Positions 15,953 to 24,525 are shown, numbered from the stretch's first letter. The stretch is 64,000 nt of DNA from Xanthomonas boreopolis (GCA_014654535.1 BNBA01000007.1:87444-151443); one strand, 5' to 3'. A program made the numbers and translations. Notes: a model not told the origin generated them from the letters alone.

Positions 15953-15984
15953 AGTTCTTGGATGCTGATGGAAGTTGTTGGATG
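15953..15984. repeat. 12-bp direct repeats next to the attachment site
   Basis: AGTTCTTGGATG (15953-15964) and AGTTGTTGGATG (15973-15984) differ at one base and start 20 bp apart, about two helical turns. They lie 105-137 bp inside the element end and could be integrase arm sites or an activator site for the adjacent promoter. Confidence 0.35.
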
Positions 15985-15991
15985 AACCTTG

Positions 15992-16020
15992 TTGCCGAGG
16001 GCGAAAAACAAGGCTATAAT
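15992..16020 (+). promoter_or_regulatory. Outward-facing sigma-70 promoter at the ICE end (Pcirc-like)
   Basis: TTGCCG (15992-15997) and a perfect TATAAT (16015-16020) are separated by 17 bp. The spacer region is bracketed by the inverted pair CCTTGTT (15987-15993) and AACAAGG (16007-16013). It points towards the 18-bp attachment site. In ICEclc a promoter in this place reads into the integrase gene only after circularisation. Here it would read into tRNA-Cys when integrated, unless stopped by the hairpin at 16115-16136. Confidence 0.7.
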
Positions 16021-16088
16021 TCAGGCCTTCGCTGCTCACGGCGGCGGAGAAAGTGATTGGGAAACAAGGATTTAGCGCCCTAGTGCCT

Positions 16089-16106
16089 GTCTCGTTTCCC
16101 GCTCCA
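16089..16106 (+). other. Attachment site: 18-bp 3' end of tRNA-Gly
   Basis: The sequence GTCTCGTTTCCCGCTCCA is the 3' end of bacterial tRNA-Gly(GCC), including part of the T arm, the acceptor strand and CCA. The 5' part of the gene is absent, so this is the duplicated att copy left at the far end of the element. The same 18-bp sequence is the crossover repeat of ICEclc. The complete tRNA-Gly should be at the other, integrase-proximal end. Confidence 0.9.
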
Positions 16107-16114
16107 GGTTTTCC

Positions 16115-16136
16115 AAGGCCCCGCTCGCGGGGCCTT
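16115..16136 (+). terminator. Hairpin after the tRNA-Gly 3' end
   Basis: Arms AAGGCCCCG (16115-16123) and CGGGGCCTT (16128-16136) with a CTCG loop. It is probably the original terminator of the tRNA-Gly transcript, now just outside the ICE. The T-run is weak. Confidence 0.6.
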
Positions 16137-16184
16137 GTCGTATCGGTGACCCGGCCTCCGGTTTTCCGATAGACTTCGAGCACC

Positions 16185-16258
16185 GGCCTGGTGGCAGAGT
16201 GGTTATGCAGCGGACTGCAAATCCGCGTACGCCGGTTCAATTCCGACCCAGGCCTCCA
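16185..16258 (+). tRNA. tRNA-Cys (GCA)
   Basis: A 74-nt cloverleaf. The acceptor stem GGCCTGG pairs with CCAGGCC, followed by T and an encoded CCA. The anticodon GCA is at 16217-16219 in a loop closed by GCGGA/TCCGC, and the T arm contains GGTTCAATTCC. It is the first intact core gene after the ICE. Confidence 0.97.
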
Positions 16259-16260
16259 TC

Positions 16261-16282
16261 GAAGCCCGCCTTGGCGGGCTTC
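16261..16282 (+). terminator. Terminator after tRNA-Cys
   Basis: Perfect 10-bp arms GAAGCCCGCC and GGCGGGCTTC with a two-base TT centre lie two bases after the tRNA. Confidence 0.65.
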
Positions 16283-16301
16283 GTCGTTGCCGGCGCAGGG
16301 A

Positions 16302-16315
16302 TTGATCCCGATCAA
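16302..16315 (+). promoter_or_regulatory. FNR/Anr-type binding site upstream of hemN
   Basis: TTGATCCCGATCAA is a perfect match to the FNR consensus TTGAT-N4-ATCAA and lies 34 bp before the hemN start. An oxygen-sensing FNR/Anr/Clp-type regulator probably activates hemN when oxygen is low, which fits the oxygen-independent enzyme. Confidence 0.75.
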
Positions 16316-16349
16316 GGCGCGGCGGTCGAGGGCCGCCCATAGTGGCGGC

Positions 16350-17759
16350 ATGGAAACCCCCGACTTGCCGCCCATGCCGGCGTGGAATTTCGATCCCGGG
16401 CTGCTGCGCCGCCACGACCGGCCAGGACCGCGCTACACCTCGTATCCGACCGCGCCGCATTTCCGCGCGGATTTCGACGCCGCGCAGTTGCGTCGTGCCG
16501 TGATCCGTTCGCAGGCGCGATGGCCCGGGCGGCCGCTCTCGCTCTACGTGCACGTGCCGTACTGCAGCCATCCTTGCTTCTACTGCGGGTGCAACCGCGT
16601 GATCACGCGCGATCGCGGCAGGGGCGAAGCCTACGTACGGCGCGTGCTGCGCGAAGCGGAGATGCTGGCGGCGCTGCTCGATCCGCGGCGCGAGGTCGTG
16701 CAGGTGCACCTCGGCGGCGGGACGCCGAACTTCCTCTCCCCGGCGCTGATCGGCGAACTGATGGCCGGTTTGGGGCGGCACTTCCGGTTCGATGCCTCGC
16801 CCGGCCGGGACGTCTCGATCGAGCTGGATCCGCGGCAGGCGTGCCGGGGCGACATCGCGGCGTTGGCCGCGATCGGGTTCAATCGCGTCAGCCTGGGGGT
16901 CCAGGACTTCGATCCCGACGTGCAGCGCGCCATCAACCGCATCCAGGGCGTGCAGGAAACGCTGTCGCTCATCGAAGCCTGCCGCCAGCACGGCATCCGC
17001 TCGGTGAACGTGGACCTGGTCTACGGCCTGCCGCGGCAGAACCTGCAAGGTTTCTCGCGGACGCTGGACGCGGTGGTCAGCACGCGCCCGGACCGGCTGG
17101 CGATCTATGGCTACGCGCACCTGCCGCAGGTCTTCCGCGCGCAGCGCAAGATCGCCGATGCCGACCTTCCGGACCCAGAACTCAAGCTGGCGTTGTTGGG
17201 CTCGGCGGTGCGCACCCTGTCCGGGGCCGGTTACCAGTACATCGGCATGGACCATTTCGCGCTGCCGGAAGACGAGTTGGCCCAGGCCCAGCGCCGCGGC
17301 GACCTGCACCGGAACTTCATGGGGTACACGACCCATGCCGGCACCGATCTGCTCGGGCTGGGCGCGAGTGCGATCAGCCACGTCGGGGACAGCTACAGCC
17401 AGAATCCGAAGGGGTTGCCGCAATGGGAGGCCGCCATCGACGAAGGTCGCCTGCCGGCCTGGCGCGGGCTCGTGCTGTCGCAGGACGACCAGGTGCGCGC
17501 CGACCTGATCCAGCGGCTGATGTGTCAGGGGGAGATCGATGTCGGCGCGATCGAGGCGGCATACGGCCTCGATTTCCGCAGCCGCTTCGATGCCGAGCTG
17601 CGGGCGCTGGCGCCGCTGGCGGACGACGGCCTGGTCGGCGTCGAACCGGGCAGGGTGCGCGTGACCGACGCGGGGCGGCCGCTGGTCCGCCTGGTCGCGA
17701 TGTGCTTCGACCGCTACCTGCAGGCGCCGCGGCAGGCCGCGTATTCCAAGGCGATCTGA
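16350..17759 (+). CDS. hemN: Oxygen-independent coproporphyrinogen III oxidase
   Basis: A 469-residue radical-SAM enzyme that oxidatively decarboxylates coproporphyrinogen III to protoporphyrinogen IX in anaerobic haem synthesis. The 4Fe-4S motif is C72-x3-C76-x2-C79 within HVPYCSHPCFYCGCN. LGGGTPNFLSP is the glycine-rich AdoMet motif. RYTSYPTAPHF near the N-terminus and FMGYTTHAGTDLLGLG in the C-terminal half are HemN hallmarks that separate it from HemW. The ATG at 16350 is chosen because the frame further upstream would run into tRNA-Cys. Confidence 0.97.
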   Translation: METPDLPPMPAWNFDPGLLRRHDRPGPRYTSYPTAPHFRADFDAAQLRRAVIRSQARWPGRPLSLYVHVPYCSHPCFYCGCNRVITRDRGRGEAYVRRVLREAEMLAALLDPRREVVQVHLGGGTPNFLSPALIGELMAGLGRHFRFDASPGRDVSIELDPRQACRGDIAALAAIGFNRVSLGVQDFDPDVQRAINRIQGVQETLSLIEACRQHGIRSVNVDLVYGLPRQNLQGFSRTLDAVVSTRPDRLAIYGYAHLPQVFRAQRKIADADLPDPELKLALLGSAVRTLSGAGYQYIGMDHFALPEDELAQAQRRGDLHRNFMGYTTHAGTDLLGLGASAISHVGDSYSQNPKGLPQWEAAIDEGRLPAWRGLVLSQDDQVRADLIQRLMCQGEIDVGAIEAAYGLDFRSRFDAELRALAPLADDGLVGVEPGRVRVTDAGRPLVRLVAMCFDRYLQAPRQAAYSKAI

Positions 17760-17806
17760 CCCCGGCATTCACAACCGCGTGGCGATCAGGCACCCTATCG
17801 CCCCAT

Positions 17807-17890
17807 GCCCGGATGGCGAAACCGGTAGACGCAAGGGACTTAAAATCCCTCGACCGCGAGGTCATGTGGGTTCGATTCCCACTCCGGGCA
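17807..17890 (+). tRNA. tRNA-Leu (TAA)
   Basis: An 84-nt type II tRNA. The acceptor GCCCGGA pairs with TCCGGGC, and the discriminator is A (17890). The anticodon TAA is at 17841-17843 in a loop closed by AGGGA/TCCCT. A variable arm follows, and the T arm contains GGTTCGATTCC. The next bases are CGT, so CCA is not encoded and must be added after transcription. Confidence 0.96.
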
Positions 17891-17951
17891 CGTGAGATGG
17901 CGAGTCGCCGGCCGGCGCTCGCCGCGCGGATCGCATCCAACGGGAAAGGGC

Positions 17952-19244
17952 ATGACGGCCGCAAAGCTCGTCGACATCGCATCGGCCGCCATCGGCATCA
18001 TCGGACTGGGCTATGTGGGGCTGCCGCTGGCCGCGGAGTTCGGGCGCTACCGGCGCACGGTGGGCTTCGACATCGACGCCACGCGCGTGGCGCGGTTGCA
18101 GGCCGGCCACGACGACACGCTCGAGCTGCAGCCGGACCAGCTGGCCGCCGCACGCCTGCTCGAATACAGCGCCGACCCGGCTTCGCTCGCCGGCTGCGGC
18201 GTCTTCATCGTCACCGTGCCGACGCCGATCGACGCGCACGAGCAACCGGACCTGGAGCCGCTGCGCAGCGCGACGCGGCTGATCGGCTCGATGCTCGAGC
18301 CCGGCGACCTGGTGATCTACGAATCCACGGTGTACCCGGGTACCACCGAGGAAGTCTGCGTGCCGATCCTGGAATCGGTGTCCGGTCTGCGCTTCAACCG
18401 GGATTTCTACTGCGGCTACAGCCCGGAGCGGATCAATCCCGGCGACCACCAGCGGCGGTTGCCGGACATCCGCAAGATCACGTCCGGTTCCACGCCCGAA
18501 GCGGCAGCCGCGGTCGACGCGCTCTACGCGCAGATCATCACCGCCGGCACCTGGCCGGCGCCTTCGATCCGCGTTGCCGAGGCGGCCAAGGTCATCGAGA
18601 ACATCCAGCGCGACGTCAACATCGCGCTGGTCAACGAGCTGGCGCTGATCTTCGACCGGCTCGGCATCGATACCCAGGACGTGCTGGACGCGGCCGGCAC
18701 CAAGTGGAATTTCCTGCCGTTCCGGCCGGGGCTGGTGGGCGGGCACTGCATCGGGGTCGATCCGTACTACCTGCTGCACAAGTCCGAGAGCGTGGGTTAC
18801 CACCCGGACCTGATCCACAGCGCGCGCACGATCAACAACCGGGTGGGGCGGCACGTGGTGGAGCGGGTGCAGGCGCTGCTGGCCGATCGCGGCGTGTCCA
18901 TGCCGCAGGCGCGCATCCTGGTCCTGGGCATCACCTTCAAGGAGAACTGCCCGGACCTGCGCAACAGCCGCGCGCTGGAGCTGGTGGAATCCTTCGCCGC
19001 GCTGGGCGCCAAGGTGGATGCGGTCGATCCCTGGGCTTCGCCCGAGGAAGCCCGGCGCAAGGCCGGCATCGCCGTGGCGCCCGAGGCGGATGCCGGTGGC
19101 TACGACGCGATCGTGCTCGCGGTGGCGCACCGGCAGTTCCGCGAGTTCGATGCCGATCGCATCCGCGCGCTCGGGAAGCCCGGTGCGGTCGTTTACGATG
19201 TGAAATCGGTCTGGCCGAGGGAACTCGTCACCGACCGGCTGTAG
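17952..19244 (+). CDS. UDP-N-acetyl-hexosamine 6-dehydrogenase (WbpO/TviB type)
   Basis: A 430-residue nucleotide-sugar dehydrogenase that makes UDP-HexNAc uronic acid for surface polysaccharide. The NAD Rossmann motif is GIIGLGYVGLPLA (residues 15-27). The catalytic Cys266 lies in LVGGHCIGVDPYYL, and TFKENCPDLRNSRALEL is in the C-terminal UDP-binding domain. The overall pattern is closer to the TviB/WbpO family than to UDP-glucose dehydrogenase, but the substrate is an inference. The start at 17952 has AAAGG upstream. It stands alone, far from galU and the other sugar genes at 53-56 kb. Confidence 0.88.
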   Translation: MTAAKLVDIASAAIGIIGLGYVGLPLAAEFGRYRRTVGFDIDATRVARLQAGHDDTLELQPDQLAAARLLEYSADPASLAGCGVFIVTVPTPIDAHEQPDLEPLRSATRLIGSMLEPGDLVIYESTVYPGTTEEVCVPILESVSGLRFNRDFYCGYSPERINPGDHQRRLPDIRKITSGSTPEAAAAVDALYAQIITAGTWPAPSIRVAEAAKVIENIQRDVNIALVNELALIFDRLGIDTQDVLDAAGTKWNFLPFRPGLVGGHCIGVDPYYLLHKSESVGYHPDLIHSARTINNRVGRHVVERVQALLADRGVSMPQARILVLGITFKENCPDLRNSRALELVESFAALGAKVDAVDPWASPEEARRKAGIAVAPEADAGGYDAIVLAVAHRQFREFDADRIRALGKPGAVVYDVKSVWPRELVTDRL

Positions 19245-19267
19245 CGGATCGACCAATCGGAGGCGCG

Positions 19268-20890
19268 ATGCATCGTTACCTGGCCCTGGCCATCAGCTTG
19301 TCGATGTGGTGCCTGAGCGCGGTCTTGGCCGTGCGATGGCCGGACTGGTGGTGGGGCGTGGCGGTCTTCGGCGCGCTGGTCGCGCTCGGATGCTGGGACC
19401 TGCGCCAGCGGCGCAGCACGCTGCGGCGCAACTATCCCATCCTGGCCCACTTCCGCTACGGGCTGGAATCGATCGGGCCGGAGATCCGCCAGTACTTCGT
19501 GCAGAGCGACATCGACGAGGTGCCGTTCTCGCGCCAGCAGCGTTCGCTGGTGTACCAGCGCGCCAAGCAGGAAATGGACGTGGTGCCGTTCGGTACGCTG
19601 CGCAGCGCGTACGAGGTGGACTACGAGTGGATCAACCATTCGCTCGCGCCGAGTCACATCGACAGCCACGATTTCCGGGTGCTGGTCGGCGCCGATTGCG
19701 CCAGGCCGTACTCGGCGAGCGTGTTCAACATCTCGGCGATGAGCTTCGGCGCGCTGTCGGCCAACGCGATCCGCGCGCTCAACGAAGGGGCGCGGCGCGG
19801 CCGCTTCTACCACGACACCGGCGAGGGCTCGATCTCGCCTTACCACCGGGAACACGGCGGCGACCTGGTGTGGGAGATCGGTTCGGGCTACTTCGGTTGC
19901 CGCGACGAGGCCGGCCGCTTCAGCGAGGAGCGCTTCGTCGCCAATGCCGCCGGCGACCAGGTGAAGATGATCGAGGTCAAGCTGTCGCAGGGCGCCAAGC
20001 CGGGCCACGGCGGCGTGTTGCCGGCGGCCAAGGTGAGCCCGGAGATCGCGCAGACGCGCGGCGTGCCCACCGGCGTCGACTGCGTGTCGCCGGCGGCGCA
20101 TTCGGCGTTCTCGACCCCGGTCGGCCTGCTGCAGTTCGTCGCGCGCTTGCGCGCGTTGTCCGGCGGCAAGCCGACCGGCTTCAAGCTCGCGATCGGCCAC
20201 CCCTGGGAATGGTTCGGGATCGCCAAGGCGATGCGGGAAACCGGACTGCTGCCGGACTTCATCGTCGTCGACGGGGCCGAGGGCGGGACGGGCGCGGCGC
20301 CATCGGAGTTCGTCGACCATGTCGGCGTGCCGATGCACGAGGCGCTGATGCTGGTGCACAACACGCTGGTCGGGCTGGACCTGCGCGATCGCATCCGGAT
20401 CGGCGCCGCGGGCAAGATCACCAGCGCCTTCGACATCGCGCGCACGCTGGCGATGGGCGCGGACTGGTGCAACGCGGCGCGCGGCTTCATGTTCGCGCTC
20501 GGCTGCATCCAGTCGCTCAGCTGCCACAACGATCGCTGCCCGACCGGCATCGCCACGCAGGATCCGCGCCGCTGGCGGCACCTGGACATGCCGGACAAGG
20601 CCGAGCGCGTGCACCGCTTCCACGAGAACACGCTGAAGGCATTGCGCGAGCTGCTGTGCGCGGCCGGGCTGGACGATCCGGAGCAGCTGGGCCCGGAGCA
20701 CATCATCCGCCGCGTGTCGCCGGTGGAAATCCGTTCGCTGGCCTCGCTGTACCGCTTCCTGGAACCGGGCGAGCTGCTGCACGCGGTGCCCGCGCATGCG
20801 GTGTTCCGCGACTACTGGGTGGATGCGCGCAGCGATTCGTTCGCGCCGCCGCCGCGCATCCGGGCGCTGCGCGACAGCAAGTCGCGATAG
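19268..20890 (+). CDS. FMN-binding glutamate synthase family protein
   Basis: A 540-residue protein with an N-terminal membrane segment (residues about 4-45) followed by the FMN/Fe-S core of glutamate synthase. Key elements are FNISAMSFGALSANAIRAL, DTGEGSISPYH, KLSQGAKPGHGGVLP, DFIVVDGAEGGTGAAP and the cysteine cluster C-x6-C-x5-C in CIQSLSCHNDRCPTGIATQ that should bind a 3Fe-4S cluster. The amidotransferase domain of GltB is absent, so it is not a complete glutamate synthase. Its physiological reaction is not established. The product is probably anchored to the inner membrane. Confidence 0.9.
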   Translation: MHRYLALAISLSMWCLSAVLAVRWPDWWWGVAVFGALVALGCWDLRQRRSTLRRNYPILAHFRYGLESIGPEIRQYFVQSDIDEVPFSRQQRSLVYQRAKQEMDVVPFGTLRSAYEVDYEWINHSLAPSHIDSHDFRVLVGADCARPYSASVFNISAMSFGALSANAIRALNEGARRGRFYHDTGEGSISPYHREHGGDLVWEIGSGYFGCRDEAGRFSEERFVANAAGDQVKMIEVKLSQGAKPGHGGVLPAAKVSPEIAQTRGVPTGVDCVSPAAHSAFSTPVGLLQFVARLRALSGGKPTGFKLAIGHPWEWFGIAKAMRETGLLPDFIVVDGAEGGTGAAPSEFVDHVGVPMHEALMLVHNTLVGLDLRDRIRIGAAGKITSAFDIARTLAMGADWCNAARGFMFALGCIQSLSCHNDRCPTGIATQDPRRWRHLDMPDKAERVHRFHENTLKALRELLCAAGLDDPEQLGPEHIIRRVSPVEIRSLASLYRFLEPGELLHAVPAHAVFRDYWVDARSDSFAPPPRIRALRDSKSR

Positions 20891-20902
20891 CGGGGGACGG
20901 CG

Positions 20903-21364
20903 ATGCGGTTCAGGGCCGGGCACGGCGGGGATGTCGATGCGCTCTGGGCCTTGCGCACGCGCTGCGTGCGCGAGCTGTGCAGCAGCCATTATCCGCCGGA
21001 GGCCATCGCGCCGTGGGCCGCATCGCCGCCGCCTGCGCACTACCCGGAGCTGCTTGCCCAGGGCGGCTGCATCGTCGCCGAGGATGCCTCGGGCCGGCTG
21101 CTGGGCTATGGGGTCCTGGACCGGGAAGGCAACGAGATCGATGCGCTGTTCGTCGATCCCGACCGCGGCGGGCAAGGCATCGGCCAGGCCCTGATGCAAC
21201 GGCTGCTGGCGCGGGCCGATCGCGCCCGGGAGCTGGTGGTGTCGGCCTCGCTCAACGCCGTGCCGTTCTATCGGCGCGTCGGCTTCGTCGTCGAACGCGA
21301 GGAGCGCTATCCGCATCCCTGCGGCGTGGCCTTGGCTTCGGTACGGATGCGGCGGCCCTGGTAG
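20903..21364 (+). CDS. GNAT family N-acetyltransferase
   Basis: A 153-residue acetyltransferase. The acetyl-CoA loop is VDPDRGGQGIGQALMQRLL, preceded by the usual beta strand (EIDALFV), and SLNAVPFYRRVGF is the C-terminal GNAT motif. The substrate cannot be predicted. It starts 12 bp after the previous stop, so it may be in its transcript. Confidence 0.88.
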   Translation: MRFRAGHGGDVDALWALRTRCVRELCSSHYPPEAIAPWAASPPPAHYPELLAQGGCIVAEDASGRLLGYGVLDREGNEIDALFVDPDRGGQGIGQALMQRLLARADRARELVVSASLNAVPFYRRVGFVVEREERYPHPCGVALASVRMRRPW

Positions 21365-21368
21365 CGGC

Positions 21369-22610
21369 TCAGCGTTCCAGCCAGGCCAGCGCGCCTTCGG
21401 CCGCGCGCAGAGCGCTGGCGAAGCAGGCGGTGAGCAGGTAGCCGCCGGTCGGGGCTTCCCAATCGAGCATTTCGCCGGCGCAGAACACGCCCGGCAGCGC
21501 GGCCAGCATCAAGCCCTCGTCCAGCGCCGACAGGCGTACGCCGCCGGCCGTGCTGATCGCTTCGGCCATGGGGCGCGGCCGGAGCAGGGCCAGCGGCAAG
21601 CGCTTGAGCGTGGCAGCCACCGCGGCGAGGTCCTGGCCGGCATCCTTGCCCAACCGCTCGAACACCAACGCGGCCTTGGCCGCATCCAGCCCGGCCTGGC
21701 GGCGCAGGTGCTCGCCGAAGCTGCGGCCCTTGCGCGGCTTGGACAGGTCGGCCAACAGGCGGGCTTCGTCGCGGCCGGGGACCAGGTCCAGCCACAACAT
21801 GGCCTGGCCGTCGCGATCGATCGTTTCGCGCAAATCGGCCGCCAAGGCGTAGACGAGGCTGCCCTCGATGCCGTACTCGCTGGCCACGCATTCGCCTTGC
21901 AGCCGATGGGCCTGGCCGGCGAGGCCGTGCCAGTGCGCGACCACCGGCTTCAGCGGCGCGCCGGCGTGGCGCTGGGCGAACCAGGGCGTCCAGGCGACGT
22001 CGAAGCCGCAGTTGGCCGGCTGCAGCGGGGCGATGTCCACGCCGCGCGAACGCAACAACGGGACCCAGGCGCCATCGGAACCGAGCTGCGGCCAGCTGCC
22101 GCCACCCAGCGCCAGCACGGTCGCGTCGGCACGCACGGATACGTCCTCGTCGCCATGCGCGAAGCGCAGGCTGCCGTCGTCGTTCCAACCCAGCCAGCGA
22201 TGCTGCACGTGCAGGCGCACGCCCTGTTCCTTCAGGCGCCGTACCCAGCCGCGCAGCAGCGGCGCCGCCTTGCGGTCGACGGGGAACACCCGGCCGGAAC
22301 TGCCCACGTAGGTGTCCACGCCGAGGCCGCGCGCCCAGTCGCGCAGGGCTTGCGCGTCGAAGTCGCGCAGCCACGCGCCGACGGTCCCGGCCTGCTCGCG
22401 ATAGCGGCTGGCGAACAGGTCGGGCGGATCGGAATGGGTGAGGTTGAGCCCGCCCTTGCCGGCGATCAGGAACTTGCGGCCCGGCGAGCCCTTGGCCTCG
22501 TAGAGGTCCACCTGCAGGCCGGCCGCCCGCAGGCGTTCGGCGGCGAACAGGCCGGCAGGGCCGCCACCGATCACGGCCACCCGGGCAGCGGACACCGGCC
22601 CGGCCATCAA
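21369..22610 (-). CDS. TIGR03862 family flavoprotein (HI0933/YhiN-like)
   Basis: A 413-residue FAD-binding oxidoreductase-like protein. The N-terminal dinucleotide motif is [20 protein letters not shown] (residues about 10-29). [19 protein letters not shown] is the family signature, [18 protein letters not shown] is the second glycine motif, and [18 protein letters not shown] is the conserved C-terminal FAD contact. The biochemical role of this family is unknown. Its start overlaps the stop of the upstream peptidyl-prolyl isomerase gene by four bases, indicating coupling. Confidence 0.92.
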   Translation of the reverse strand: MMAGPVSAARVAVIGGGPAGLFAAERLRAAGLQVDLYEAKGSPGRKFLIAGKGGLNLTHSDPPDLFASRYREQAGTVGAWLRDFDAQALRDWARGLGVDTYVGSSGRVFPVDRKAAPLLRGWVRRLKEQGVRLHVQHRWLGWNDDGSLRFAHGDEDVSVRADATVLALGGGSWPQLGSDGAWVPLLRSRGVDIAPLQPANCGFDVAWTPWFAQRHAGAPLKPVVAHWHGLAGQAHRLQGECVASEYGIEGSLVYALAADLRETIDRDGQAMLWLDLVPGRDEARLLADLSKPRKGRSFGEHLRRQAGLDAAKAALVFERLGKDAGQDLAAVAATLKRLPLALLRPRPMAEAISTAGGVRLSALDEGLMLAALPGVFCAGEMLDWEAPTGGYLLTACFASALRAAEGALAWLER

Positions 22611-23038
22611 TCCGCGCGCACGCCGAGCAGTTCGACGTCGAATACCAGCGAGGCGCCGGGCGGGATCACGCCGCCGGCACCGCGATCGCCGTAGCCGTAC
22701 TCGGGCGGGATCATCAAGGTGCGCTTGCCGCCGACCTTCATGCCGGCCACGCCTTCGTCCCAGCCGCGGATCACCTGGCCGCCGCCGAGCCGGAACTGGA
22801 AGGGCTCACCGCGATCCACCGAACTGTCGAACTTGTCGCCGTGCCTGTCGGCGGTGCGCTCGTCGTAGAGCCAGCCGGTGTAGTGCACGGTGACCAGGTC
22901 GCCGGGCTTGGCTTCCGCGCCGTCGCCGGGATGCGTGTCGATCTTCTCGAACTGCGCGATGGTGCCGCCCGGCGGCGGGCCCGGGGGCGTGCAGCCGGCC
23001 AGCAGGCAGAGCAGCATCAGGAGTGGGAATCGCAGCAT
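22607..23038 (-). CDS. FKBP-type peptidyl-prolyl cis-trans isomerase, lipoprotein
   Basis: A 143-residue FKBP. The signal peptide ends in a lipobox LLAGC (Cys16), so the protein is a lipoprotein of the periplasmic face. The FKBP domain (residues about 45-140) has [29 protein letters not shown] and [11 protein letters not shown] with conserved ligand-site residues. Role: folding of periplasmic or outer-membrane proteins. The start at 23038 is chosen because it gives the signal peptide. It is divergent from the 23098 gene. Confidence 0.93.
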   Translation of the reverse strand: MLRFPLLMLLCLLAGCTPPGPPPGGTIAQFEKIDTHPGDGAEAKPGDLVTVHYTGWLYDERTADRHGDKFDSSVDRGEPFQFRLGGGQVIRGWDEGVAGMKVGGKRTLMIPPEYGYGDRGAGGVIPPGASLVFDVELLGVRAD

Positions 23039-23097
23039 GGCGGCATCCGGCGCAAAGGGGCGGGGATTATCGCACCCATGCCGGCTATCATCCGCGC

Positions 23098-23463
23098 ATG
23101 GCGAAGCTGCTGATGAACCTGCGCAACGTGCCCGACGACGAGGCCGAAGACGTCCGCCGCCTGCTGCGCGAGCACGGCGTGGCCTTTTACGAGACGCGTC
23201 CGAGCGTGTTCGGCATCTCCGCCGGCGGCATCTGGCTGCAGGACGCGGACACCCATCCGCGCGCGCGCCAGTTGCTGGCGGAGTACCAGCGGCAGCGCAG
23301 CGAGTCCGCCCGCGCGCAGCGGCAGCGGGCGCTGGAGGAGGGCACCGCGGAGACCTTCGGCTCGCTGTTGCGGCGCCGGCCGCTGTTCGTGCTGGCGACG
23401 CTGCTGGCGATGCTGCTGGTGGCCTCGCTGGTCCTGCTGCCGTTCCTGCTGTTGAAGGGGTAG
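23098..23463 (+). CDS. DUF6164 family membrane protein
   Basis: A 121-residue protein. The N-terminal domain (residues 1-55) starts [20 protein letters not shown] and has [10 protein letters not shown], a DUF2007-like alpha-beta fold. The C-terminus is a single membrane helix ([20 protein letters not shown]). The region between is a charged coiled-coil-like stretch. It is probably a small inner-membrane sensor or regulator, but the function is unknown. Confidence 0.82.
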   Translation: MAKLLMNLRNVPDDEAEDVRRLLREHGVAFYETRPSVFGISAGGIWLQDADTHPRARQLLAEYQRQRSESARAQRQRALEEGTAETFGSLLRRRPLFVLATLLAMLLVASLVLLPFLLLKG

Positions 23464-23489
23464 GCGCCGCCAGCGGGTAAAATGGGCGG

Positions 23490-24254
23490 ATGTTCACCAA
23501 CACCGCCGCCTACCACTTCGTCGCCATCGCCGATCCCGACGCGCTCGCCGGGCAGGTCCGCGAGCGTGCCGCCGCCCTGCGGCTGACGGGCACCGTGCTC
23601 GTGGCGGGCGAGGGCATCAACCTGTTCCTGGCCGGCGCGCAGGCGGACATCGACGCGTTCTACGGCGAACTGCGGTCGGACCGCCGCTTCGCCGGCATGC
23701 GCATCAAGTACAGCCGCAGCCGCCACCAGCCGTTCGGCAGGCTCAAGGTGAAGGTGAAGCCGGAGATCATCAGTTTCCGGCGCGACCACGCTTCGCCCCT
23801 GGGCGAGCGCGCCCCTGGCGTGTCGCCCGCCGTGCTGCGGCAATGGCTGCGCTCCGGCCGCGACGACCGGGGACGCCGCGTGGTGATGCTCGATACGCGC
23901 AACCGCCAGGAGATCGAATACGGCACCTTCGCAGGCGCGTTGACGCTGCCGATCAGCAAGTTCACCGACCTGCCGGAGGCGCTCCAGCCGCATCGCGAGG
24001 AGCTTGCCGATGCGACGGTGGTCAGCTTCTGCACCGGCGGCATCCGCTGCGAGAAGGCCGCGTTGTGGATGCGCGCCAGCGGCATGGACAACGTGCTGCA
24101 ACTGGACGGCGGGATCCTCGGCTACTTCGAGGAAGTCGGTGGCGAGGGTTACGACGGCCGCTGCTTCGTGTTCGATGGCCGGGTCGCCCTCGACCCGCAA
24201 CTGCAACCCCTGCACGACCCGGAACAGCCGGTCGCCGAGGTCGGGAAAATCTGA
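23490..24254 (+). CDS. trhO: tRNA uridine 5-hydroxylase, rhodanese-like TrhO
   Basis: A 254-residue protein of the TrhO (YceA) family, which hydroxylates U34 of certain tRNAs to ho5U without oxygen-dependent TrhP. The N-terminal UPF0176 domain includes [16 protein letters not shown] and [10 protein letters not shown]. The rhodanese domain (residues about 125-225) has the active Cys181 in [13 protein letters not shown] and the typical [13 protein letters not shown]. The start is preceded by GTAAAATGGGCGG, so the ribosome site is weak. It is a single-gene unit before a regulator gene. Confidence 0.92.
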   Translation: MFTNTAAYHFVAIADPDALAGQVRERAAALRLTGTVLVAGEGINLFLAGAQADIDAFYGELRSDRRFAGMRIKYSRSRHQPFGRLKVKVKPEIISFRRDHASPLGERAPGVSPAVLRQWLRSGRDDRGRRVVMLDTRNRQEIEYGTFAGALTLPISKFTDLPEALQPHREELADATVVSFCTGGIRCEKAALWMRASGMDNVLQLDGGILGYFEEVGGEGYDGRCFVFDGRVALDPQLQPLHDPEQPVAEVGKI

Positions 24255-24525
24255 CCGATCAATTCCGGATTGCCCGATGGCCTGGCCTGGCCGGCCATCG
24301 GCAAGATCGGATGTCGCGGCGGATGGACCATCGTCGCCGTGCATCAGCCAGCAGCATGACAGTTGCATGCAACCGGGTCATGGCTGCGAGCCAACGCCTT
24401 TCATGCTTCGGGAAATGCATGCCGCAAGGATGCTTTTTTGGCGGCGCGCAATGTCTTGCCCTGAATTATTCATGGAGCTAGGCTGGTCCAAGCGGCTGGC
24501 CGTCACAGTCTGGGGGACAACACGG

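Larger units (their letters stand above)
1..16106. mobile_element. ICEclc/PAGI-2-like integrative and conjugative element, distal end
   Basis: The gene order alpA-like, parA, small gene, parB, DUF2857, STY4528, TIGR03761, DUF3158, ssb and topB is the conserved maintenance module of tRNA-Gly ICEs such as ICEclc and PAGI-2. All these genes are on the minus strand. The segment ends at an 18-bp tRNA-Gly 3' fragment (16089-16106), after which core tRNA genes begin. The conjugation genes, the integrase and the other end are outside the window to the left, so cargo and mobility cannot be judged. Family assignment rests on gene order, protein motifs and the attachment sequence. Confidence 0.9.

Noticed and set aside
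16020..16106. A complete tRNA-Gly gene at the ICE end
   Set aside because: Only the last 18 bases match. No D arm or anticodon arm can be folded upstream, so it is an attachment-site remnant.
16382..20890. A very long plus-strand open frame of about 1500 codons
   Set aside because: It runs in the wrong frame through hemN, tRNA-Leu, the sugar dehydrogenase and the start of the next gene. The Arg/Ala/Gly-rich translation is a by-product of high GC.
24255..24525. Possible small RNA or terminator upstream of the response regulator
   Set aside because: A GCAT/ATGC pair before a T-run was seen at about 24418-24440, but the stem has only four pairs and a large loop. It is too weak to call.
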